DNA from: Calliopsis andreniformis
Lineage: Eukaryota > Arthropoda > Insecta > Hymenoptera > Andrenidae
Length of the DNA stretch: 64,000 bases
Reading direction: 5' to 3'
Assembly: GCF_051401765.1 (NCBI RefSeq)
Contig: NW_027480494.1
Coordinates: forward strand, 1,488,001-1,552,000
This document shows positions 1 to 11,965 of the stretch, one piece after another. The stretch's first letter is position 1, and each line of letters opens with the position of its first letter. The position numbers were made by a program, and so were the translations under genes. The notes beneath the pieces were generated by a model, which was not told where the DNA came from, made no database searches, and saw only the letters and a program-made list of their open reading frames with translations.

Positions 1-1796
1 ATAGCAGCCATAGCCATAGCCATAGCAGTCATAGCCATAGACATAGCCATAGCAGCCATAGCCATAGCCATAGCCATAGCAGACATAGCCATAGCCATAG
101 ACATAGCAGCCATAGCCATAGCCATAGCAGCCATAGCAGCCATAGCGATAGCCATAGCAGCCATAGGCATACCCATAGCAGCCGGAGCCAGAGCCACAGC
201 AGCCGTAGACATAGCCATAGCCTAAGCATCCATAGCCATAACCATAGCCATAGCAGCCATAGCCATAGCCATAGCAGCCATAGCCATAGCCAGAGCAGCC
301 ATAGCCAAAGCCATAGCAGCCATAGCCATAGCCATAGCAGACATAGGCATAGCCATACCCATAGCAGCCATAGCCATAGCCATAGCAGTCATAGCTATAG
401 CCATTGCCATAGCAGCCATAGCCATAGCCATAGCCATAGCAGCCATAGCCATAGCCATAGCAGCCATAGCCATAGCCATACCCATAGCAGCCATAGCCAT
501 AGCCATTGCCGTCATAGCCATAGCCATTAACAATAGCAGCCATAGCCATAGCCATAGCCATAGCAGCCATAGCCATAGCAATAGCAGCCATAGCAATAGC
601 CATAGCAGCCATAACCACAGCCACAGCAGCCATAGCCATAGCCATAGCAGCCATAGCCATAGCCATAGCAGCCAGACCCAGAGCCACAGCAGCCGTAGAC
701 ATAGCCATAGCCTTGGCAGCCATAGACATAACCATAGCCATAGCAGCCATAGCCATAACCATAGCAGCAATAGCCATGGCCATAGTAGCCAAAGCCATAG
801 CCATAGCAGCCATATCCATAGACATAGCCATAGCAGCCATAGCCATAGCCACAGGCATAGCCATTGCCATAGCAGCCATAGCGATAGCCATAGCAGCCAT
901 AGGCATACCCATAGCTGCCGGAGCCAGAGCCACAGCAGCCGTAGACATAGCCATAGCCTTAGCAGCCATAGAAATATCCATAACCATAGCAGACATAGCC
1001 ATAGCCATAGCAGCCACAGCCATGGCCATAGTAGCAAAAGCAATAGCCATAGCATCCATAGCCAAAGACATAGCCATAGCAGCCAGAGCCATAGCCATAG
1101 CCATAGCAGCCATAGCCATAGCCATAGCAGCCATAGCCACAGCCATAGCCATAGCAGCCGTATCCATAGCCATAGCCATAGCAGCCGTATCCACAGCCAT
1201 AGTAGCCATAGCCATAGCCATAGCAGCCATAACCGTAGCCATAGCAGCCATAGCGATAGCCATAGCAGCCATAGCTGTATCCATAGCAGACACACACATA
1301 GCCACAGCCATAGCAGCCATAATCATAGCCATAGCCATAGCAGCCAATGCCATAGCCATAGCCATAGCAGCTGTAGCCATTGCCAAAGCGGCCATTGCCA
1401 TAGCCACAGCAGCCTTAGCCATAGCCATAGCCATAGCAGACATAGCCATAGCCATAGCCATAGCAGCCTTGGCCGTAGCCATAGTCATAGCAGACATAGC
1501 CATAGCCATAGCCATAGCAGCCATAGCCATAGCCATAGCAGCCGTAGCCATAGCAGCCGCAGCCATAGCCATAGCCATAGCAGCCATTGCCATAGCCATT
1601 GCAGCCATAACCACAGCCATAGCAGCCATAGCCATAGCCATAGCAGCCATAGGCATAGCCATAGCAGCCAGAGCCAGAGCCGCAGCAGCCGTAGACATAG
1701 CCATAGCCTTAGCAGACATAGACATAACCATAGCCATAGCAGCAATAGCCATTGCCATAGCTGCCATGGCCATGGCCATAGTAGCCAAAGCCATAG

Positions 1797-4235
1797 CCAT
1801 AGCAGCCATAGCCATAGACATAGACATAGCCATAGCAGCCATAGCCATAGCCATAGCCATAGCCATGGCCATAGCAGCCATAGCCATTGCCGTAGCAGCC
1901 ATAGCCATACCCATAGCAGCCATAGCAGCCATAGCGATAGCCATAGCAGCCATAGGCATACCCATAGCAGCCGGAGCCAGAGCCACAGCAGCCGTAGACA
2001 TAGCCATAGCCTTAGCATCCATAGACATAACCATAGCCATAGCAGCCATAGCCATAGCCGTAGCAGTCATAGCCATAGCCATAGCCATAACAGCCATAGC
2101 CATAGCAGCCATAGCCATAGCCATAGCCATAGCCGTAGCAGCCATAGCCATAGCCATAGCAGCCATAGCCATAGCCATAGCAGCCATAGCCATAGCCAGA
2201 GCAGCCATAGCCAAAGCCATAGCAGCCATAGCCATAGCCATAGCAGACATAGGCATAGCCATACCCATAGCAGCCATAGCCATAGCCATAGCAGTCATAG
2301 CTATAGCCATTGCCATAGCAGCCATAGCCATAGCCATAGCCATAGCAGCCATAGTCATAGCCATAGCAGCCATAGCCATAGCCATACCCATAGCAGCCAT
2401 AGCCATAGCCATAGCCGTCATAGCCATAGCCATTAACCATAGCAGCCATAGCCATAGCCATAGCCATAGCAGCCATAGCCATAGCAATAGCAGCCATAGC
2501 AATAGCCATAGCAGCCATAACCACAGCCACAGCAGCCATAGCCATAGCCATAGCAGCCATAGCCATAGCCATAGCAGCCAGATCCAGAGCCACAGCAGCC
2601 GTAGACATAGCCATAGCCTTGGCAGCCATAGACATAACCATAGCCATAGCAGCCATAGCCATAGCCATAGCAGCAATAGCCATGGCCATAGTAGCCAAAG
2701 CCATAGCCATAGCAGCCATATCCATAGACATAGCCATAGCAGCCATAGCCATAGCCACAGCCATAGCCATTGCCATAGCAGCCATGGCCATAGCCATAGC
2801 AGCCATAGCCATAGCCATAGCAGCCATAGCCATAGCCATGGCAGTCATAGCCATAGCCATAGCCATAACAGCCATAGCCATGGCAGCCATAGCCATAGCC
2901 ATAGCCATAGTCATAGCAGCCATAGCCATAGCCATAGCAGCCATAGCCATAGCCATAGCAGCCATAGCGATAGCCATAGCAGCCATAGGCATACCCATAG
3001 CTGCCGGAGCCAGAGCCACAGCAGCCGTAGACATAGCCATAGCCTTAGCAGCCATAGAAATATCCATAACCATAGCAGCCATAGCCATAGACATAGACAT
3101 AGCCATAGCAGCCATAGCCATAGCCATAGCCATAGCCATAGCCATAGCAGCCATAGCCATAGCCGTAGCAGCCATAGCCATACCCATAGCAGCCATAGCA
3201 GCCATAGCGATAGCCATAGCTGCCATAGGCATACCCATAGCAGCCGGTGCCAGAGCCACAGCAGCCGTAGACATAGCCATAGCCTCAGCATCCATAGCCA
3301 TAACCATAGCCATAGCAGCCATAGCCATAGCCATAGCAGTCATAGCCATAGCCATAGCCATAACAGCCATAGCCATAGCAGCCATAGCCATAGCCATAGC
3401 CATAGCCGTAGCAGCCATAGCCATAGTCATAGCAGCCATAGCCATAGCCATAGCAGCAATAGCCATAGCCAGAGCAGCCATAGCCAAAGCCATAGCAGCC
3501 ATAGCCATAGCCATAGCAGACGTAGGCATAGCCATACCCATAGCAGCCATAGCCATAGCCATAGCAGTCATAGCTATAGCCATTGCCATAGCAGCCATAG
3601 CCATAGCCATAGCCATAGCAGCCATAGCCATAGCCATAGCAGCCATAGCCATATCCATACCCATAGCAGCCATAGCCATAGCCATAGCCGTCATAGCCAT
3701 AGCCATTAACCATAGCAGCCATAGCCATAGCCATAGCCATAGCAGCCATAGCCATAGCAATAGCAGCCATAGCAATAGCCATAGCAGCCATAACCACAGC
3801 CACAGCAGCCATAGCCATAGCCATAGCAGCCATAGCCATAGCCATAGCAGCCAGACCCAGAGCCACAGCAGCCGTAGACATAGCCATAGCCTTGGCAGCC
3901 ATAGACATAACCATAGCCATAGCAGCCATAGCCATAGCCATAGCAGCAATAGCCATGGCCATAGTAGCCAAAGCCATAGCCATAGCAGCCATATTCATAG
4001 ACATAGCCATAGCAGCCATAGCCATAGCCACAGCCATAGCCATTGCCATAGCAGCCATAGCCATAGCCATAGCAGCCATAGCCATAGGCATAGCAGCCAT
4101 AGCCATAGCCATAGCAGCCATAGCCATAGCCATGGCAGTCATAGCCATAGCCATAGCCATAACAGCCATAGCCATGGCAGCCATAGCCATAGCCATAGCC
4201 ATAGTCATAGCAGCCATAGCCATAGCCATAGCAGC
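1797..4235. repeat. Near-tandem block pair, offset 1,273 bp
   Basis: About 1,797-2,962 matches about 3,070-4,235 at an offset of 1,273 bp. Shared marks include a doubled ATAGAC near 1,812 and 3,085, the CATTAAC word at 2431 and 3704, and the CCTTGGCAGCC word near 2,615 and 3,888. On the left the copies separate where the second carries GAAATATCC. On the right the first has GCGATAG where the second has GCCATAG. Single-base differences are visible between copies, so this pair is older than the 909 and 2,497 pairs. Confidence 0.75.
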
Positions 4236-6288
4236 CATAGCCATAGCCATAGCAGCCATAACCGTAGCCATAGCAGCCATAGCGATAGCCATAGCAGCAT
4301 TAGGCAGAGCCATAGCAGCCATAGCTGTATCCATAGCAGACACACACATAGCCACAGCCATAGCAGCCATAATCATAGCCATAGCCATAGCAGCCAATGC
4401 CATAGCCATAGCCATAGCAGCTGTAGCCATTGCCAAAGCGGCCATAGCCATAGCCACAGAAGCCTTAGCCATAGCCATAGCCATAGCAGACATAGCCATA
4501 GCCATAGCCATAGCAGCCTTGGCCGTAGCCATAGTCATAGCAGACATAGCCATAGCCATAGCCATAGCTGCCATAGCCATAGCCATAGCAGCCGCAGCCA
4601 TAGCAGCCGCAGCCATAGCCATAGCCATAGCAGCCATTGCCATAGCCATTGCAGCCATATCCACAGCCATAGCAGCCATAGCCATAGCCATAGCAGCCAT
4701 AGGCATAGCCATAGCAGCCAGAGCCAGAGCCGCAGCAGCCGTAGACATAGCCATAGCCTTAGCAGCCATAGAGGTAACCATAGCCATAGCAGCAATAGCC
4801 ATTGCCATAGCTGCCATGGCCATGGCCATAGTAGCCAAAGCCATAGCCATAGCAGCCATAGCCATAGACATAGACATAGCCATAGCAGCCATAGCCATAG
4901 CCATAGCCATAGCCATAGCCATAGCAGCCATAGCCATAGCCGTAGCAGCCATAGCCATACCCATAGCAGCCATTGCAGCCATAGCGATAGCCATAGCAGC
5001 CATAGGCATACCCATAGCAGCCGGAGCCAGAGCCACAGCAGCCGTAGACATAGCCACAGCCTTAGCATCCATAGCCATAACCATAGCCATAGCAGCCATA
5101 GCCATAGCCATAGCAGTCATAGCCATAGCCATAGCCATAACAGCCATAGCCATAGCAGCCATAGCCATAGCCATAGCCATAGCCGTAGCAGCCATAGTCA
5201 TAGCCATAGCAGCCATAGCCATAGCCATAGCAGCCATAGCCATAGCCAGAGCAGCCATAGCCAAAGCCATAGCAGCCATAGCCATAGCCATAGCAGACAT
5301 AGGCATAGCCATACCCATAGCAGCCATAGCCATAGCCATAGCAGCCATAGCAATAGCCATAGCAGCCATAACCACAGCCATAGCAGCCATAGCCATAGCC
5401 ATAGCAGCCATAGCCATAGCCATAGCAGCCAGAGCCAGAGCCACAGCAGCCGTAGACATAGCCATAGCCTTGGCAGCCATAGACATAACCATAGCCATTG
5501 CAGCCATAGCCATAGCCATAGCAGACATAGCCATAGCCATAGCCATAGCCGCCTTAGACATAGCCATAGTCATAGCAGCCATAGCCATAGCCATAGCCAT
5601 AGCAGCCATAGCCATAGACATAGACATAGCCATACCAGCCATAGCAGCCATAGCGATAGCCATAGCAGCCATAGGCATACCCATAGCAGCCGGAGCCAGA
5701 GCCACAGCAGGCGTAGGCATAGCCATAGCCTTAGCAGCCATAGCCATAACCATACCCATAGCAGCCATAGTCATAGCCATAGCAGCCATTGCAATGGCCA
5801 TAGCAGCCATAGCCATAGCCATACCCATAGCAGCCATAGCCATAGCCATAGCAGACATAACCACAGCCATAGCAGCCATAGCCATAGCCATAGCAGCCAT
5901 AGCCATAGCCATAGCAGCCATAGGCATAGCCATACCCATAGCAGCCATAGCCATAGCCATAGCAGTCATAGCCATAGACATAGCCATAGCAGCCATAGCC
6001 ATAGCCATAGCCATAGCAGACATAGCCATAGCCATAGCAGCCATAGCCATAGCCATACCCATAGCAGCCATAGCCATAGCCATAGCAGTCATGGCCATAG
6101 CCATAGACAAGGCAGCCATAATCATAGCCACAGCCATGGCAGCCATAGCCATAACCATAGCAGCCATAGCCATAGCCTTAGCAGACATAACCACAGCCAT
6201 AGCAGCCATAGCCATAGCCATAGCAGCCATAGCCATAGCCATAGCAGCCAGAGCCAGGGCCACAGCAGCCGTAGACATAGCCATAGCC

Positions 6289-6654
6289 TTAGCAGCCATA
6301 GAAATATCCATAACCATAGCAGCCATAGCCATAGCCATAGCAGCCAGAGCCATGGCCATAGTAGCAAAAGCCATAGCCATAGCATCCATAGCCAAAGACA
6401 TAGCCATAGCAGACAGAGCCATAGCCATAGCCATAGCTATAGCAGCCATAGCCATAGCCATAGCAGCCATAGCCACAGCCATAGCCGTAGCAGCCGTATC
6501 CATAGCCATAGCCATAGCAGCCGTATCCACAGCCATAGTAGCCATAGCCATAGCCATAGCAGCCATAACCGTAGCCATAGCAGCCATAGCGATAGCCATA
6601 GCAGCCGTAGGCAGAGCCATAGCAGCCATAGCTATATCCATAGCAGACACACAC
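6289..6654 (-). other. Recurrent ~110-135-codon Gly/Tyr/Cys frame, type example
   Basis: In the Gly-Tyr phase, a run of 121 codons starts at the AC landmark (GTG) and ends with Tyr-Phe-Tyr-Gly-Cys and TAA, made by the words GAAATATCC and CTTAGCAGCC. Near-copies lie at 959-1297 (112 codons), 16,948-17,313 (121), 18,316-18,717 (133), 20,107-20,508 (133) and 25,216-25,617 (133). All share the same first ~30 residues and a Tyr-Gly-Cys end. The size and composition fall in the range of small high-glycine-tyrosine keratin-associated proteins, but the start is not ATG and the ends are simply repeated stop-bearing words. I regard them as block structure, not genes. Confidence 0.12.
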
Positions 6655-8288
6655 ATAGCCACAGCCATAGCAGCCGTAATCATAGCCATAGCCATAGCAG
6701 CCAATGCCATAGCCATAGCCATAGCAGCTGTAGCCATTGCCAAAGCGGCCATAGCCATAGCCACAGCAGCCTTAGCCATAGCCATAGCCATAGCAGACAT
6801 AGCCATAGCCATAGCCATAGCAGCCTTGGCCGTAGCCATAGTCATAGCAGACATAGCCATAGCCATAGCCATAGCAGCCATAGCCATAGCCATAGCAGCC
6901 GTAGCCATAGCAGCCATTGCCATAGCCATTGCAGCCATAACCACAGCCATAGCAGCCATAGCCATAGCCATAGCAGCCATAGGCATAGCCATAGCAGCCA
7001 GAGCCAGAGCCGCAGCAGCCGTACACATAGCCATAGCCTTAGCAGCCATAGACATAACCATAGCCATAGCAGCAATAGCCATTGCCATAGCTGCCATAGC
7101 CATGGCCATAGTAGCCAAAGCCATAGCCATAGCAGCCATAGCCATAGACATAGACATAGCCATAGCAGCCATAGCCATAGCCATAGCCATAGCCATAGCC
7201 ATAGCAGCCATAGCCATAGCCGTAGCAGCCATAGCCATACCCATAGCAGCCATAGCAGCCATAGCGATAGCCATAGCAGCCATAGGCATACCCATAGCAG
7301 CCGGAGCCAGAGCCACAGCAGCCGTAGACATAGCCATAGCCTTAGCATCCATAGCCATAACCATAGCCATAGCAGCCATAGCCACAGCCATAGCCGTAGC
7401 AGCCGTATCCATAGCCATAGCCATAGCAGCCGTATCCACAGCCATAGTAGCCATAGCCATAGCCATAGCAGCCATAACCGTAGCCATAGCAGCCATAGCG
7501 ATAGCCATAGCAGCCGTAGGCAGAGCCATAGCAGCCATAGCTATATCCATAGCAGACACACACATAGCCACAGCCATAGCAGCCGTAATCATAGCCATAG
7601 CCATAGCAGCCAATGCCATAGCCATAGCCATAGCAGCTGTAGCCATTGCCAAAGCGGCCATAGCCATAGCCACAGCAGCCTTAGCCATAGCCATAGCCAT
7701 AGCAGACATAGCCATAGCCATAGCCATAGCAGCCTTGGCCGTAGCCATAGTCATAGCAGACATAGCCATAGCCATAGCCATAGCAGCCATAGCCATAGCC
7801 ATAGCAGCCGTAGCCATAGCAGCCATTGCCATAGCCATTGCAGCCATAACCACAGCCATAGCAGCCATAGCCATAGCCATAGCAGCCATAGGCATAGCCA
7901 TAGCAGCCAGAGCCAGAGCCGCAGCAGCCGTACACATAGCCATAGCCTTAGCAGCCATAGACATAACCATAGCCATAGCAGCAATAGCCATTGCCATAGC
8001 TGCCATAGCCATGGCCATAGTAGCCAAAGCCATAGCCATAGCAGCCATAGCCATAGACATAGACATAGCCATAGCAGCCATAGCCATAGCCATAGCCATA
8101 GCCATAGCCATAGCAGCCATAGCCATAGCCGTAGCAGCCATAGCCATACCCATAGCAGCCATAGCAGCCATAGCGATAGCCATAGCAGCCATAGGCATAC
8201 CCATAGCAGCCGGAGCCAGAGCCACAGCAGCCGTAGACATAGCCATAGCCTTAGCATCCATAGCCATAACCATTGCCATAGCAGCCAT
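6471..8288. repeat. 909-bp tandem duplication
   Basis: 6,471-7,379 and 7,380-8,288 are adjacent copies at an offset of 909 bp. Landmarks at 6646 and 7555, and all internal variants checked, recur at this spacing, including TACACATAGCC near 7,021 and 7,930. I saw no differences over the central part; near the right edge the copies differ (ATAGCC against ATTGCC). 909 is a multiple of 3, so phase is kept. Confidence 0.85.
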
Positions 8289-11200
8289 AGCCATAGCCAT
8301 AGCAGTCATAGCCATAGCCATAGCCATAACAGCCATAGCCATAGCAGCCATAGCCATAGCCATAGCAATAACCGTAGCAGCCATAGCCATAGCCATAGCA
8401 GCCATAGCCATAGCCATAGCAGCCATAGCCATAGCCAGAGCAGCCATAGCCAAAGCCATAGCAGCCATAGCCATAGCCATAGCAGACATAGGCATAGCCA
8501 TATCCATAGCAGCCATAGCCATAGCCATAGCAGTCATAGCTATAGCCATAGCCATAGCAGCCATAGCCATAGCCATAGCCATACCCATAGCAGCCATAGC
8601 CATAGCCATAGCCGCCATAGCCATAGCCATTAACCATAGCAGCCATAGCCATAGCCATAGCCATAGCAGCCATAGCCATAGCAATAGCAGCCATAGCAAT
8701 AGCCATAGCAGCCATAACCACAGCCATAGCAGCCATAGCCATAGCCATAGCAGCCATAGGCATAGCCATAGCAGCCAGACCCAGAGCCACAGCAGCCGTA
8801 GACATAGCCATAGCCTTGGCAGCCATAGACATAACCATAGCCATAGCAGCCATAGCCATAGCCATAGCAGCAATAGCCATGGCCATAGTAGCCAAAGCCA
8901 TAGCCATAGCAGCCATATCCATAGACATAGCCATAGCAGCCATAGCCATAGCCACAGCCATAGCCATTGCCATAGCAGCCATAGCCATAGCCATAGCAGC
9001 CATAGCCATAGGCATAGCAGCCATAGCCATAGCCATAGCAGCCATAGCCATAGCCATGGCAGTCATAGCCATAGCCATAGCCATAACAGCCATAGCCATG
9101 GCAGCCATAGCCATAGCCATAGCCATAGTCATAGCAGCCATAGCCATAGCCATAGCAGCCATAGCCATAGCCATAGCAGCCATAGCGATAGCCATATCAT
9201 CCATAGGCATACCCATAGCTGCCGGAGCCAGAGCCACAGCAGCCGTAGACATAGCCATAGCCTTAGCAGCCATAGAAATATCCATAACCATAGCAGCCAT
9301 AGCCATAGCCATAGCAGCCACAGCCATGGCCATAGTAGCAAAAGCCATAGCCATAGCATCCATAGCCAAAGATATAGCCATAGCAGCCAGAGCCATAGCC
9401 ATAGCGATAGCTATAGCAGCCATAGCCATAGCCATAGCAGCCATAGCCACAGCCATAGCCATAGCCATAGCAGCCATAGGCATAGCCATAGCAGCCAGAG
9501 CCAGAGCCGCAGCAGCCGTACACATAGCCATAGCCTTAGCAGCCATAGACATAACCATAGCCATAGCAGCAATAGCCATTGCCATAGCTGCCATAGCCAT
9601 GGCCATAGTAGCCAAAGCCATAGCCATAGCAGCCATAGCCATAGACATAGACATAGCCATAGCAGCCATAGCCATAGCCATAGCCATAGCCATAGCCATA
9701 GCAGCCATAGCCATAGCCGTAGCAGCCATAGCCATACCCATAGCAGCCATAGCAGCCATAGCGATAGCCATAGCAGCCATAGGCATACCCATAGCAGCCG
9801 GAGCCAGAGCCACAGCAGCCGTAGACATAGCCATAGCCTTAGCATCCATAGCCATAACCATAGCCATAGCAGCCATAGCCACAGCCATAGCCGTAGCAGC
9901 CGTATCCATAGCCATAGCCATAGCAGCCGTATCCACAGCCATAGTAGCCATAGCCATAGCCATAGCAGCCATAACCGTAGCCATAGCAGCCATAGCGATA
10001 GCCATAGCAGCCGTAGGCAGAGCCATAGCAGCCATAGCTATATCCATAGCAGACACACACATAGCCACAGCCATAGCAGCCGTAATCATAGCCATAGCCA
10101 TAGCAGCCAATGCCATAGCCATAGCCATAGCAGCTGTAGCCATTGCCAAAGCGGCCATAGCCATAGCCACAGCAGCCTTAGCCATAGCCATAGCCATAGC
10201 AGACATAGCCATAGCCATAGCCATAGCAGCCTTGGCCGTAGCCATAGTCATAGCAGACATAGCCATAGCCATAGCCATAGCAGCCATAGCCATAGCCATA
10301 GCAGCCGTAGCCATAGCAGCCATTGCCATAGCCATTGCAGCCATAACCACAGCCATAGCAGCCATAGCCATAGCCATAGCAGCCATAGGCATAGCCATAG
10401 CAGCCAGAGCCAGAGCCGCAGCAGCCGTACACATAGCCATAGCCTTAGCAGCCATAGACATAACCATAGCCATAGCAGCAATAGCCATTGCCATAGCTGC
10501 CATAGCCATGGCCATAGTAGCCAAAGCCATAGCCATAGCAGCCATAGCCATAGACATAGACATAGCCATAGCAGCCATAGCCATAGCCATAGCCATAGCC
10601 ATAGCCATAGCAGCCATAGCCATAGCCGTAGCAGCCATAGCCATACCCATAGCAGCCATAGCAGCCATAGCGATAGCCATAGCAGCCATAGGCATACCCA
10701 TAGCAGCCGGAGCCAGAGCCACAGCAGCCGTAGACATAGCCATAGCCTTAGCATCCATAGCCATAACCATTGCCATAGCAGCCATAGCCATAGCCATAGC
10801 AGTCATAGCCATAGCCATAGCCATAACAGCCATAGCCATAGCAGCCATAGCCATAGCCATAGCAATAACCGTAGCAGCCATAGCCATAGCCATAGCAGCC
10901 ATAGCCATAGCCATAGCAGCCATAGCCATAGCCAGAGCAGCCATAGCCAAAGCCATAGCAGCCATAGCCATAGCCATAGCAGACATAGGCATAGCCATAT
11001 CCATAGCAGCCATAGCCATAGCCATAGCAGTCATAGCTATAGCCATAGCCATAGCAGCCATAGCCATAGCCATAGCCATACCCATAGCAGCCATAGCCAT
11101 AGCCATAGCCGCCATAGCCATAGCCATTAACCATAGCAGCCATAGCCATAGCCATAGCCATAGCAGCCATAGCCATAGCAATAGCAGCCATAGCAATAGC

Positions 11201-11965
11201 CATAGCAGCCATAACCACAGCCATAGCAGCCATAGCCATAGCCATAGCAGCCATAGGCATAGCCATAGCAGCCAGACCCAGAGCCACAGCAGCCGTAGAC
11301 ATAGCCATAGCCTTGGCAGCCATAGACATAACCATAGCCATAGCAGCCATAGCCATAGCCATAGCAGCAATAGCCATGGCCATAGTAGCCAAAGCCATAG
11401 CCATAGCAGCCATATCCATAGACATAGCCATAGCAGCCATAGCCATAGCCACAGCCATAGCCATTGCCATAGCAGCCATAGCCATAGCCATAGCAGCCAT
11501 AGCCATAGGCATAGCAGCCATAGCCATAGCCATAGCAGCCATAGCCATAGCCATGGCAGTCATAGCCATAGCCATAGCCATAACAGCCATAGCCATGGCA
11601 GCCATAGCCATAGCCATAGCCATAGTCATAGCAGCCATAGCCATAGCCATAGCAGCCATAGCCATAGCCATAGCAGCCATAGCGATAGCCATATCATCCA
11701 TAGGCATACCCATAGCTGCCGGAGCCAGAGCCACAGCAGCCGTAGACATAGCCATAGCCTTAGCAGCCATAGAAATATCCATAACCATAGCAGCCATAGC
11801 CATAGCCATAGCAGCCACAGCCATGGCCATAGTAGCAAAAGCCATAGCCATAGCATCCATAGCCAAAGATATAGCCATAGCAGCCAGAGCCATAGCCATA
11901 GCGATAGCTATAGCAGCCATAGCCATAGCCATAGCAGCCATAGCCACAGCCATAGCCATAGCCAT
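6954..11965. repeat. 2,497-bp tandem duplication
   Basis: 6,954-9,450 and 9,451-11,947 are adjacent copies at an offset of 2,497 bp, with homology running to about 11,965. Each carries one CATTAAC word (8628 and 11125), the ATATCATCC word near 9,194 and 11,691, and one landmark at 7555 and 10052. The unit overlaps the second half of the 909-bp pair, so the 909 event came first. 2,497 is not a multiple of 3 because the unit includes one +1 insertion. The interior copies looked identical where I compared them. Confidence 0.85.

Noticed and set aside
740..800. CCATGG and GCTATAGC palindromes as regulatory sites
   Set aside because: They arise by one or two base changes of the hexamer and recur throughout without fixed spacing to any gene.
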